This document shows positions 1-6,901 of a DNA stretch of 18,079 nt, one piece after another. The notes below the pieces were generated by a model. The model was not told the DNA's origin, searched no databases, and worked only from the letters and a program-made list of their open reading frames with translations. The position numbers were made by a program, and so were the translations under genes. Numbering within the stretch: the stretch's first letter is position 1; each line of letters opens with the position of its first letter. Location of the stretch: assembly GCA_964443245.1 (NCBI GenBank), contig CAYUEG010000076.1:1-18079 (forward strand), read 5' to 3'. Origin of the DNA: CANJDH01 sp964443245 (GTDB taxonomy: Bacteria > Pseudomonadota > Gammaproteobacteria > Burkholderiales > JAEUOS01).

Positions 1-329
1 CCCTGGCTGGTCACGATGTCGTAGGTGGCGGGGCGGCGGCTGGCGAGGTACAGCAGAATCTGCGGGGCGCTGGCGAGCACACGGCGGCGGAAGAGCGCCC
101 CGGCGGCGATGAGGCATACCCCGGTAAATGTGTAGCCGACCAGTGCCGCGCCGAGGCCGCAGCCGACGATGGCGAGCGTGACCGGCATTACGTTCACGGC
201 ATGGGCGATGAAGGGCTTGGCCAACTCCGGGTTGACGATGACGCGAAAGCGGCCCTCGGGCAGGCCTGCCTGAAACTCGGCGAATGAAATGTAGGGCGCC
301 AGCGGGGCAGAGGTGGTGTTCTCGGTCAT
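1..329 (-). CDS. Small integral membrane protein, C-terminus cut by window edge
   Basis: An open frame starts at the ATG at 329-327 (complement) and runs off the left edge without a stop, giving 109 residues. The protein begins MTENTTSAPLAPYISFAEF, a hydrophilic cytoplasmic-looking stretch. From about residue 47 it has two closely spaced hydrophobic segments (containing VTLAIVGCGLGAALVGY and TGVCLIAAGALF), then an arginine-rich RRR turn, as in a helical hairpin in the inner membrane. The start codon follows from codon use and from the divergent thioesterase gene on the other strand; no strong ribosome site is visible. I do not recognise the family. It may be one of the short uncharacterised membrane proteins common in betaproteobacteria. 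No function is assigned. Confidence 0.6.
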   Translation of the reverse strand, partial: MTENTTSAPLAPYISFAEFQAGLPEGRFRVIVNPELAKPFIAHAVNVMPVTLAIVGCGLGAALVGYTFTGVCLIAAGALFRRRVLASAPQILLYLASRRPATYDIVTSQ

Positions 330-463
330 GATGCGGATGTAGGGTGCAATAAGCGCAACGTGGCGTGGCCAGCCGCCGCGCGCGGCCCGTAGATTACCTG
401 CAATGCTAAGGTATTGCTTTCGATCAAAGCCTTTGGCAAACACCCATTGAAAAGGACCCTGCG

Positions 464-877
464 ATGACCCCGGTAGAAGCCATGCAAGCGCGCCTCGACT
501 CCCTGTTCCCCGGCCTCATGGGTGTGCGCATCGTCTCACTTGAGCCGGAGAAGGTGGTCGCCACCCTGCTGGTGCGCCCCGACCTGTGTACCGCCGGCGG
601 CATCATGCATGGCGGCGCCTACATGGCCTTCGCGGATACCCTGGGTGCGGTGGGCACGCTGATCAACCTGGCCGAGGGCAAGCGCACCACCACCACGGAC
701 TCCTCCACCAAGTTCATCGGCGGCGCCAAGGTCAACACCACTGTGACCGGGGAATCGGTGGCGCTGCATCGTGGCCGTACCACGCAGGTATGGCAAACCA
801 GCATCCGCTCGGCCGAAGGCAGGCTGTGTGCGGTGGTGACGCAAACCCAGCTGGTGATGGACGCACCGCCGGCCTGA
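464..877 (+). CDS. PaaI-family hotdog thioesterase
   Basis: This 137-residue protein has the length and layout of a single hotdog-fold acyl-CoA thioesterase of the PaaI/YbdB type. The motif GIMHGGAYMAFADTLGAVG (about residues 46-64) matches the family's HGG signature. The helix after it carries the acidic residue (D59 region) that usually activates water or positions the thioester. The later TTTDSSTKFIGGA stretch matches the conserved central strand. These cytoplasmic enzymes hydrolyse acyl- or aryl-CoA thioesters; the exact substrate cannot be read from sequence. A good ribosome site, AAAAGGA, lies 8 bases before the ATG. The gene stands alone, divergent from the membrane protein at 1-329. 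The family is secure, the substrate is not. Confidence 0.85.
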   Translation: MTPVEAMQARLDSLFPGLMGVRIVSLEPEKVVATLLVRPDLCTAGGIMHGGAYMAFADTLGAVGTLINLAEGKRTTTTDSSTKFIGGAKVNTTVTGESVALHRGRTTQVWQTSIRSAEGRLCAVVTQTQLVMDAPPA

Positions 878-1112
878 ACAGCACCCTGAACCGAGACCAC
901 GGCGCGGCCTGGGCTGGGCCCTTGAGCGGGGCTCGAAGCGGAGGCTGAATTAAGGCGCTTTGGGTGCACTGTTTCGGCGATGAACCTTGTCCGCAATCCG
1001 GTTCAATCATCTCGTGTGTGAATCCGCCTGAAGTTTGCGGAGGCACATGGCCACCCCATGCCGTGCATGGCGTGGCAGGGTGTGTGTCTACGTGGTCAAC
1101 AAGAGGTGGATG

Positions 1113-3677
1113 ATGGGCGCAAACGATTTCAGAATGGCCAAGACGCAGGTGCTGGGAACGTTCCTGGATTGGCCGATGCCACCCTTCTTCCAGGCGGCGG
1201 CCGACTCCATCCACATGGGCGCCGAGCAATGCGAGATTGTCTACAAGAATGGCAGTACCGCCACCGGCCTGCTCACCCACTTCATGCCGGGGCAAGGCTG
1301 GTGCCTGTTGCGCCATGAGCAATCTGCCGTTGCGGGCCGCATTGATTTTCGCTCGGTCAAGCAGGTGCGCCTGGTCCGGGCCATCGAACTGATCCCCGAC
1401 GAGCGCAGCACGGCGCTGGTCGGGGAACGTCGCGTTGCACCGGGGCAGGGCCAGCCGTTTTCGCTGCAATTTGTTGACGGCAAGGCAATGGAAGCGGAGA
1501 CCGTGGGCCACGAGCAGACGCCTTTCGGGCTCTACCTGTTTCCGATCGTCGGTGAAGGGTTGGTGGAACGGTTGTTCGTGCCCGCGCCTGCGGTGGCCAG
1601 TTTCAGTGCCGGTGAGCTGATCGGTGAAATCCTGGTGCGCGAGGATTCCGCCACACCGGACGAAGTGCAATTCGCACTCGAAGAACAAAGCAGCATGCGC
1701 TCGCAGCGCCTGGGTGATCTCCTGGTCGAGCAGAAGGTGGTGACGCGTGACGAGCTCGAGCGCGCGCTCAGGCATCAGGAATCCATGCCGGTGATGCGCC
1801 TGGGTGAGGCGATCGTGCAACTGGGCATGGCCTCGGAATCGCAGATCAGTTTTGCCTTGAATCGCCAGAAATCCCAGCGGGATGTGCCGCTCGGGCAGAT
1901 CCTGATCGACATGGGCATCGTTTCTGTCAATCAGATGGACGAGGTGCTGGCCAAGAAACTGGGTATCCCTGCGGTTTCGCTGGACAACTATCAGGTGGAC
2001 CTGAACGCGGTGCGCCTGCTGACCCCCACTTTTGCCTTGAAGCATGCCGTGCTGCCGCTGTATCGCACCGAGCATGACATCGTGGTGGCGCTGGAGCGGC
2101 CGTTTGATCACGAGCTGCTCAAGCAGATCCGCTTTCTGACGTCGCTGCGCCCGGTGCCGGTGCGGGCGGCGGCGGACGAACTGCGCAAACGCATCCAGGA
2201 GAGCTATGCCCGCTCGCACGAGCAGGTGTTTGTGGAGGAGCCGGCAGAGCGGCGCGAGAGGGTGGAATGGTCGGCACCGGCGATCGGTGGCATCGCAGCC
2301 ACCCCGCCGGCGAAGGAAAGCAAAGGCGCCGGCGGTCTGGAGATGCTGCCCTTTGAGAGCAGCAGGCAGAACTCCATTGATGCCGGCGAGCTGGCGTCAA
2401 AGCTCTTCGCCGAAGACCGTGCCACCGCCAGCATGACGGTGGAGGAGGAAAAGGTCTCCGATGGTGACACGGTCCTGGTGCAGTTCGTCAACAAGATGAT
2501 CGTCGATGCCTACGAGACCGGGGCCTCCGACATTCACGTGGAAACCTATCCGGGCAAGCAGAATTCGCGCATCCGCTTCCGGCGTGATGGCGTGCTGCGC
2601 GACTACATGCAGGTGCCGGCCAATTTCCGCTCGGCCCTGATTTCGCGCATCAAGATCATGTCGAACCTCGATATCTCGGAGCGCCGCAAGCCGCAGGACG
2701 GCAAGCTGGAGTTTGCCCTGACGGGCGGGCGCAAGATCGAGCTGCGCATTGCCACCATACCCACCTCAGGCGGGCTGGAGGATGTGGTGATGCGCGTGCT
2801 GGCCGGCGCGTCGGCGGTGCCTTTGGACAAGCTGGATATCGAGCCGGCCTTGCGCCAGCAACTCCAGGCCCTGGCCGAAAAGTCGTTCGGCCTGATCCTC
2901 GTGTGCGGGCCGACCGGGTCGGGCAAGACCACCACGCTGCATTCGCTGCTGGCGTACATGAACAATTCGGAACGCAAGATCTGGACGGCTGAAGACCCGA
3001 TCGAGATTACCCAGCCAGGCTTGCGGCAGGTGCAGATGCAGCACAAGATCGGCTGGGATTTTGCCGCTGCCCTGCGTGCCTTCATGCGGGCTGATCCGGA
3101 CGTGATCATGGTGGGCGAGATGCGTGATGGTGAGACCGCCCGTGTCGGCGTTGAAGCCTCGCTCACCGGCCATCTGGTGCTGTCGACCCTGCACACCAAC
3201 AGCGCGGTGGAAAGCGTCACGCGCCTCCTTGATCTGGGGCTGGAGCCGTTCAGCTTTGCCGATGCCCTGCTCGGCGTGCTGTCGCAGCGCCTGGTGCGCA
3301 AGCTATGTGGCAGTTGCAAGAGCGGGCATGTAGCGGGTGAGGAAGAACTGGCAGAACTGGCCATCGAATACTGCACCGGCACCGGGCTGGATGCGGAGGA
3401 AGTGGTACAGCGCTGGACTGCCGACGGCCCTGTGACGCTGTACCAGCCGGTCGGTTGCAAGGCATGCGAAGACTCCGGCTACAAGGGGCGTACCGGCGTC
3501 TATGAACTGCTGCTCAACGGTGCGGCAGTGCGCCGCCTGATCCAGACGCGGGCGCAGGTGGCCGCGATTCAGGCAGAGGCATCGGCGCAGGGCATGCGCC
3601 TGCTCAAACAGGATGGCATCGAGAAGGTGGTGCGCGGCCTGACCGATATCAAGCAGGTGCGCACGGTCTGCAACTGA
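1113..3677 (+). CDS. Orphan GspE/PilB-type secretion/pilus assembly ATPase with extended N-terminus
   Basis: From the start chosen here the protein has 854 residues, against roughly 500-570 for typical GspE/PilB. Residues 1-168 match no family I recognise. Residues 169-282 hold four 24-residue motifs of the MshEN/GspE-N type (for example RLGDLLVEQKVV at 199) separated by 6-residue spacers; MshEN domains bind cyclic-di-GMP. The motor follows: Walker A GPTGSGKT at 599-606, Asp box TAEDPIEITQPG, Walker B RADPDVIMVGEMRD near 660 (GEMRD where GEIRD is usual), His box TGHLVLSTLHTNS, and a Zn-type tetracysteine set (CGSC near 731, CKAC near 783). Hexamers of this family power type II secretion or type IV pilus assembly at the inner membrane. 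No other pilus or secretion gene lies nearby. The start at 1113 sits 6 bases after AAGAGG. Starts at 1110, 1047 (after GGAGG) and TTG 1035 are possible. Confidence 0.9.
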   Translation: MGANDFRMAKTQVLGTFLDWPMPPFFQAAADSIHMGAEQCEIVYKNGSTATGLLTHFMPGQGWCLLRHEQSAVAGRIDFRSVKQVRLVRAIELIPDERSTALVGERRVAPGQGQPFSLQFVDGKAMEAETVGHEQTPFGLYLFPIVGEGLVERLFVPAPAVASFSAGELIGEILVREDSATPDEVQFALEEQSSMRSQRLGDLLVEQKVVTRDELERALRHQESMPVMRLGEAIVQLGMASESQISFALNRQKSQRDVPLGQILIDMGIVSVNQMDEVLAKKLGIPAVSLDNYQVDLNAVRLLTPTFALKHAVLPLYRTEHDIVVALERPFDHELLKQIRFLTSLRPVPVRAAADELRKRIQESYARSHEQVFVEEPAERRERVEWSAPAIGGIAATPPAKESKGAGGLEMLPFESSRQNSIDAGELASKLFAEDRATASMTVEEEKVSDGDTVLVQFVNKMIVDAYETGASDIHVETYPGKQNSRIRFRRDGVLRDYMQVPANFRSALISRIKIMSNLDISERRKPQDGKLEFALTGGRKIELRIATIPTSGGLEDVVMRVLAGASAVPLDKLDIEPALRQQLQALAEKSFGLILVCGPTGSGKTTTLHSLLAYMNNSERKIWTAEDPIEITQPGLRQVQMQHKIGWDFAAALRAFMRADPDVIMVGEMRDGETARVGVEASLTGHLVLSTLHTNSAVESVTRLLDLGLEPFSFADALLGVLSQRLVRKLCGSCKSGHVAGEEELAELAIEYCTGTGLDAEEVVQRWTADGPVTLYQPVGCKACEDSGYKGRTGVYELLLNGAAVRRLIQTRAQVAAIQAEASAQGMRLLKQDGIEKVVRGLTDIKQVRTVCN

Positions 3678-3751
3678 GCATTGCGAGCGGCTCTGGCTAT
3701 CGACCGGAAACCCTTGGTGGGAGCGGCTCTTGGCCATGTTGAGAGGGGCGG

Positions 3752-4345
3752 GTGGTAGAATGCGGCATGCAAGAATCAGGCTCGCCGGCGCCAACCTCCG
3801 CCGCCCCCATCGCCACTCCCCGCCCTAGCCAGGCGACCCTGTTTGTCACCTTTCTCAAGATCGGCCTGTCCGGCTTTGGTGGTGTGCTGCCGTTTGCGCG
3901 GCGTGCCCTGGTGGAAAAGCAGCGCTGGCTCACCGAGGCCGAGTTCGCCGAGTTGCTGAGCCTGGGCCAGAGCCTGCCCGGCCCGAACATTGTCAACCTG
4001 GTGGTGATGCTGGGATATCGGTACCACGGCATCGCCGGCGTGATCAATTGCCTCGTCGCGATCCTGCTGCCGCCGATGGTGGTGGTGCTGATGCTGGTGA
4101 GCGTCTATGCCCAGTATGCCGACTTGCCCTGGGTACGCCGCATGATGGCGGGCATTGCTGCCGCCGCGGCCGGATTGATTCTGACGATGGGGGTACGCAT
4201 GCTGCGCGCCCAGCCCAAGCGTGCGGCGGTCTACGTCGTGGCGGCCGGGACGGTGGCGGCGAAGCTGGCGGGCGCGCCGTTGATGGCGGTGCTGGCGGTA
4301 TTCACCGGGCTCGGCTTGTGGTGGATGGCGCGGGGAGGCTGGTAG
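3752..4345 (+). CDS. Chromate transporter, CHR family, first half-size subunit
   Basis: This 197-residue membrane protein is one CHR (chromate ion transporter) domain. The N-terminal third contains FLKIGLSGFGGVLPFARRAL and then WLTEAEFAELLSLGQSLPGPN, the paired glycine-rich and PGPN signatures of the family. Four or more hydrophobic segments follow, including GVINCLVAILLPPMVVVLML. The family exports chromate, or takes up chromate and sulfate, across the inner membrane. Half-size members normally work as pairs, and the second half is immediately downstream (34-base gap). The GTG at 3752 has GAGAGG 5 bases upstream. The in-frame ATG at 3767 is an alternative that would fit a leaderless transcript from TAGAAT at 3756-3761. 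The substrate is inferred from the family only. Confidence 0.85.
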   Translation: MVECGMQESGSPAPTSAAPIATPRPSQATLFVTFLKIGLSGFGGVLPFARRALVEKQRWLTEAEFAELLSLGQSLPGPNIVNLVVMLGYRYHGIAGVINCLVAILLPPMVVVLMLVSVYAQYADLPWVRRMMAGIAAAAAGLILTMGVRMLRAQPKRAAVYVVAAGTVAAKLAGAPLMAVLAVFTGLGLWWMARGGW

Positions 4346-4378
4346 ATTGATCCGCGCCCTCACACCCTGGCACCGGGA

Positions 4379-4915
4379 ATGCTGATGCACGATTCCGACG
4401 ACGTGTATCAGGCGCTGCTCCTGCAGTTCATGCTGCTTTCGCTGATGGCAGTGGGTGGTGCCAACGTGTTGCTGCCCGAGATGCATCGTTTCGCGGTGGA
4501 AGGGCGCGGCTGGCTCACTTCGAAGGAATTCTCGGAGCTGTTTGCCCTGGCGCAGGCGGCGCCCGGCCCGAACGTGCTGTTTGTCAGCGTGATCGGCTGG
4601 AAGGCGGCTGGTGTGCCGGGGGCGCTGGTGGCGATGCTCGGTATCTGCGGGCCCTCCACGTTGTTGACCCTCGCTGTGGCGCACTACATCGAGCGCTTTC
4701 GCGCGGCCAGCTGGCGCATTGCCTTGCAGAAGGCGCTGGCCCCGGTGGCCGCGGGCCTGATCCTCACCAGCGGCATTTTGCTGGTGCGTTCGGCCGGACA
4801 GTCGGTCCATGCGCTGGTGGTCAGCAGCGCGGTGGTGCTGATTTCACTGCGCTACAACCCCAACCCGCTCTGGTTCATCGCCGGCGGCGCCGTGGTCGGG
4901 CTGCTGTTTTTCTAG
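4379..4915 (+). CDS. Chromate transporter, CHR family, second half-size subunit
   Basis: This 178-residue membrane protein is a second CHR domain, distinct in sequence from its upstream neighbour. It has the same signature arrangement: LMAVGGANVLLPEMHRF, then WLTSKEFSELFALAQAAPGPN, then hydrophobic helices such as GALVAMLGICGPSTLLTLAV and a hydrophobic C-terminus (WFIAGGAVVGLLFF). Bipartite CHR transporters are thought to form a heterodimer with opposite membrane orientations, giving the equivalent of one long-chain ChrA. It starts 34 bases after the first subunit's stop, so co-transcription is likely. The ATG at 4379 follows a GGGA weak ribosome site; ATG 4385 is an alternative. Its stop codon shares the CTAG at 4912-4915 with the stop of the convergent gene, leaving no room for a terminator. 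Confidence 0.85.
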   Translation: MLMHDSDDVYQALLLQFMLLSLMAVGGANVLLPEMHRFAVEGRGWLTSKEFSELFALAQAAPGPNVLFVSVIGWKAAGVPGALVAMLGICGPSTLLTLAVAHYIERFRAASWRIALQKALAPVAAGLILTSGILLVRSAGQSVHALVVSSAVVLISLRYNPNPLWFIAGGAVVGLLFF

Positions 4916-5331
4916 GACAGCTTGCCGAACCAGCGGCCCTGCACGTAGGCACCGGCGAAAATGCCGACCAGAGCAATCAGGAGCGGCCAGTTGCCGACAC
5001 CCAGACCGGCAATTGCCGGGCCGGGACACACCCCGCACAGGCCCCAGCCGACGCCGAAGATGGCGGCGCCGAGGAGGGTGTCACGATTCAGTTCCGAAGG
5101 ATGCTTGCCGAAGGCATTTTCCAGCAGGGGCTTCTTCATCAGGCGCGGCAGCACCTGGTAGGCGAGCAGGGTCACCATGACACCACTGCCCAGCACCAAC
5201 AACAGCCCCATATCGGTAAAGCGCAGGAAGCTCAGCACGACTTCAGGCTTGACCATGGTCGAGAAGGCCAGGCCAAAGCCGAACAGGATGCCGGAAAGCA
5301 GCACAAACCAGAGGGACGCCGGTTTCATCAT
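4912..5331 (-). CDS. YeeE/YedE-family (sulfur transport) membrane protein, second of pair
   Basis: This 139-residue inner-membrane protein belongs to the YeeE/YedE (Sulf_transp) superfamily in its short DUF6691-like form. It has about four hydrophobic segments and the conserved motif GVGWGLCGVCPGPAIAGLG, with cysteines 99 and 102. Related proteins (TsuA, PmpA/PmpB) carry thiosulfate or other reactive sulfur species, and their conserved cysteines lie in the transport path. The start ATG overlaps the upstream gene's TGA as ATGA (5331-5328), with GGGAGG just before it, so the two are translationally coupled. A second ATG three bases on is also possible. The frame stays open further upstream, but that part is the neighbour's coding sequence. 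The exact sulfur substrate is unknown. Confidence 0.85.
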   Translation of the reverse strand: MMKPASLWFVLLSGILFGFGLAFSTMVKPEVVLSFLRFTDMGLLLVLGSGVMVTLLAYQVLPRLMKKPLLENAFGKHPSELNRDTLLGAAIFGVGWGLCGVCPGPAIAGLGVGNWPLLIALVGIFAGAYVQGRWFGKLS

Positions 5332-5795
5332 TGGCCTCCCAGGCGCAGGACGATGTTGGCAGTGATCATGGCGGTAGCAAGAAAGATCAGCACGGCCAGG
5401 ATCGACGGCACCTGCAGGGAGCCCATGCCGCAGATGCCGTGACCGGAGGTGCAGCCATTGGAAAGGCGGGCGCCGAATCCGACCAGGAACCCGCCGATCA
5501 GCAACTGCCACCACGAGATCGCGGTTGCAAAGGTGCGGCCGCCTTCAATGCCATACAGAAACAGCAGGGCGCCGATGATTAGACCGGCGGCGTACCACAG
5601 GCGCCACTGCCGGCTGCTGGTCAGGCGCGCCTGCTGGAAGAACGGCCGTTGCGAGACGTACGACCAGGTGGAACTGAACACGGTGCTCATGCCACCGATC
5701 AGGCCAGTGGTGAGGAACAGCAGGGCGACACCCAGACCCAGAAAGATGCCGCCCACCAGGTAGTGCTCCCATCCCAGGGGAAAAAACGCGTTCAT
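5328..5795 (-). CDS. YeeE/YedE-family (sulfur transport) membrane protein, first of pair
   Basis: This 155-residue membrane protein has four to five hydrophobic segments. Its diagnostic motif is GFGARLSNGCTSGHGICG (about residues 106-123), with cysteines 115 and 122. In the thiosulfate transporter TsuA and relatives, equivalent Cys-containing loops contact the sulfur substrate. The short length and the second half-size YeeE/YedE gene directly downstream match the PmpA/PmpB arrangement known from sulfide-responsive operons. GGAGGAG lies 9 to 10 bases before the ATG. The gene begins 30 bases after the CoxG-like gene, so all three are likely one transcript. Family membership is confident; that it moves thiosulfate, sulfite or a persulfide is inference. 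Confidence 0.87.
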   Translation of the reverse strand: MNAFFPLGWEHYLVGGIFLGLGVALLFLTTGLIGGMSTVFSSTWSYVSQRPFFQQARLTSSRQWRLWYAAGLIIGALLFLYGIEGGRTFATAISWWQLLIGGFLVGFGARLSNGCTSGHGICGMGSLQVPSILAVLIFLATAMITANIVLRLGGQ

Positions 5796-5825
5796 CGGCT
5801 TGGCTCCTCCGTATTCAAGAACGCT

Positions 5826-6422
5826 TCAAAGGCGGGCGAGGATAAAGCCTGCACCGGCCACGGCCGCCAGCAGCACGACGACGATGGCCACCAGTGTGCC
5901 CGTGCTGGCGTCGCCGGCGTAAGGGGCCATGGGGGCGCTCGGGGCGGCAAGCGCGGTGTCCGGAACCGCCGCCGGTGCATGCCGACGCTTCAACTCCGCG
6001 TTGAATTTGGTAAAGAACTCGTCAGCCATTTTCTTGGCAGTGGCATCGACCAGGCGGGAACCGATTTGCGCCAGCTTGCCGCCCACCGATGCTTTGGCAG
6101 AGTAGTCCAGACGGGTGCTGTCTCCTTCGGGGGTGAGTTTGACGCTCGCCTCACCCTTGCCGAAGCCGGCAACGCCGCCTTGCCCGTCAAAGCGGATGGT
6201 GTAGGACTCGGGCGCCACCACATCCACCAGCGTCAGCTTGGCCTTGAATTTGGCCTTGACAGGGCCGACGGCGGCCACCACAGTGGTAGCGAATTCGGTA
6301 TCGCTGGTGCGGACCAGCTCTTCGCAGCCGGTAATGGCGATTTTGAGCGTGTCAGGGTCATTGAGTGCATCCCATGCCAGCTGGCGGGACACCGGCAGGG
6401 TTTGCGAGCCGGTCATTTCCAT
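5826..6422 (-). CDS. CoxG-like SRPBCC protein with C-terminal membrane anchor
   Basis: This 198-residue protein opens with MEMTGSQTLPVSRQLAWDALNDP, and continues ALNDPDTLKIAITGCEELVR, the standard opening of CoxG (carbon monoxide dehydrogenase subunit G) proteins of the SRPBCC/START-like fold. The body ends near residue 150 and is followed by an Ala/Pro-rich linker. A single hydrophobic helix at about 175-196 ends in ARL, which makes a tail-anchored membrane protein with its domain in the cytoplasm. CoxG family proteins bind hydrophobic ligands, and in CO-oxidising bacteria one links the dehydrogenase to the membrane quinone pool. No coxMSL genes are here. It heads an apparent operon with two YeeE/YedE genes. 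The ATG at 6422 was chosen because AAAGG precedes it and it starts the conserved domain; the frame runs 34 codons further upstream. Confidence 0.82.
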   Translation of the reverse strand: MEMTGSQTLPVSRQLAWDALNDPDTLKIAITGCEELVRTSDTEFATTVVAAVGPVKAKFKAKLTLVDVVAPESYTIRFDGQGGVAGFGKGEASVKLTPEGDSTRLDYSAKASVGGKLAQIGSRLVDATAKKMADEFFTKFNAELKRRHAPAAVPDTALAAPSAPMAPYAGDASTGTLVAIVVVLLAAVAGAGFILARL

Positions 6423-6511
6423 GGAATTACCTTTGAAGAGGGCGAAAGAGGCGCTATTGTGCCCGAACCGGGGGCCCGGCGTTGGGTTGGTTCGGAAGTT
6501 CGGCAAAGAAA

Positions 6512-6540
6512 TTGCCTTCCCCATAAAAAGATCGTATAAT
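6512..6540 (+). promoter_or_regulatory. Sigma-70 promoter of rpsU
   Basis: TTGCCT at 6512-6517 and a perfect TATAAT at 6535-6540 are separated by 17 bases. Transcription would start near 6547, leaving a leader of about 50 bases before the rpsU ATG. It is the best housekeeping promoter on the plus strand of this window and suits a ribosomal protein gene. Confidence 0.8.
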
Positions 6541-6595
6541 CAAAGGCTTTCCATCCCACCCCTTAACCCCTTTTTTACAGCAAGGCCTGAAATCA

Positions 6596-6808
6596 ATGCC
6601 GAGTATTCGCCTCAAGGAAAACGAGCCTTTCGAAGCTGCCATGCGGCGCTTCAAGCGCACCATCGAAAAAACCGGTCTCCTGACCGAGCTGCGTGCGCGT
6701 GAGTTCTACGAAAAGCCGACTTCCGAGCGCAAGCGCAAGCATGCTGCCGCCGTCAAGCGTACCTACAAGCGCTTGAAGAGCCAGCAACTGCCGCCCAAAC
6801 TGTACTGA
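6596..6808 (+). CDS. rpsU: 30S ribosomal protein S21
   Basis: This 70-residue basic protein, MPSIRLKENEPFEAAMRRFK onward, is typical bacterial S21 in length and sequence, including the KTGLLTELRAREFYEKPTSERKRK core and a lysine/arginine-rich tail. S21 sits on the 30S platform near the 3' end of 16S rRNA and helps translation initiation. It is preceded by a consensus promoter at 6512-6540. The ribosome site is weak (AAGG about 11 bases upstream), which is not unusual for rpsU. A strong hairpin terminator at 6833-6865 separates it from the YqeY gene, so most transcripts probably end there. dnaG, which often follows rpsU and yqeY, is not present. Confidence 0.97.
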   Translation: MPSIRLKENEPFEAAMRRFKRTIEKTGLLTELRAREFYEKPTSERKRKHAAAVKRTYKRLKSQQLPPKLY

Positions 6809-6832
6809 TTCGCAAGGTTGCGACGTAGTGAG

Positions 6833-6865
6833 GCCGCGCGCACCATCGGGTGCAGCGCGGCTTTT
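6833..6865 (+). terminator. Intrinsic terminator after rpsU (possible attenuator before yqeY)
   Basis: GCCGCGC (6833-6839) pairs with GCGCGGC (6855-6861), and inside it GCACC pairs with GGTGC around an ATCG loop, with one bulged A. Four T residues follow. It lies between rpsU and the YqeY gene on the same strand, where partial read-through would set their relative expression. Confidence 0.8.
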
Positions 6866-6901
6866 GTCGTTTAGGCGCCTTCACACCGCAAGGGAGAGAA
6901 C

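Noticed and set aside
732..2219. A 495-codon open frame on the minus strand across the thioesterase and the ATPase gene
   Set aside because: It spans two genes and the gap between them, is rich in His/Arg/Gln as typical of antisense frames in GC-rich DNA, and shows no family motif.
3776..4810. A 344-codon minus-strand frame opposite the chromate transporters
   Set aside because: Composition is dominated by His/Gln/Arg, and the plus-strand frames carry clear CHR family signatures.
5649..6539. A 296-codon plus-strand frame opposite the CoxG-like gene
   Set aside because: The minus strand has a conserved domain, anchor helix and ribosome site; the plus frame runs through the rpsU promoter.
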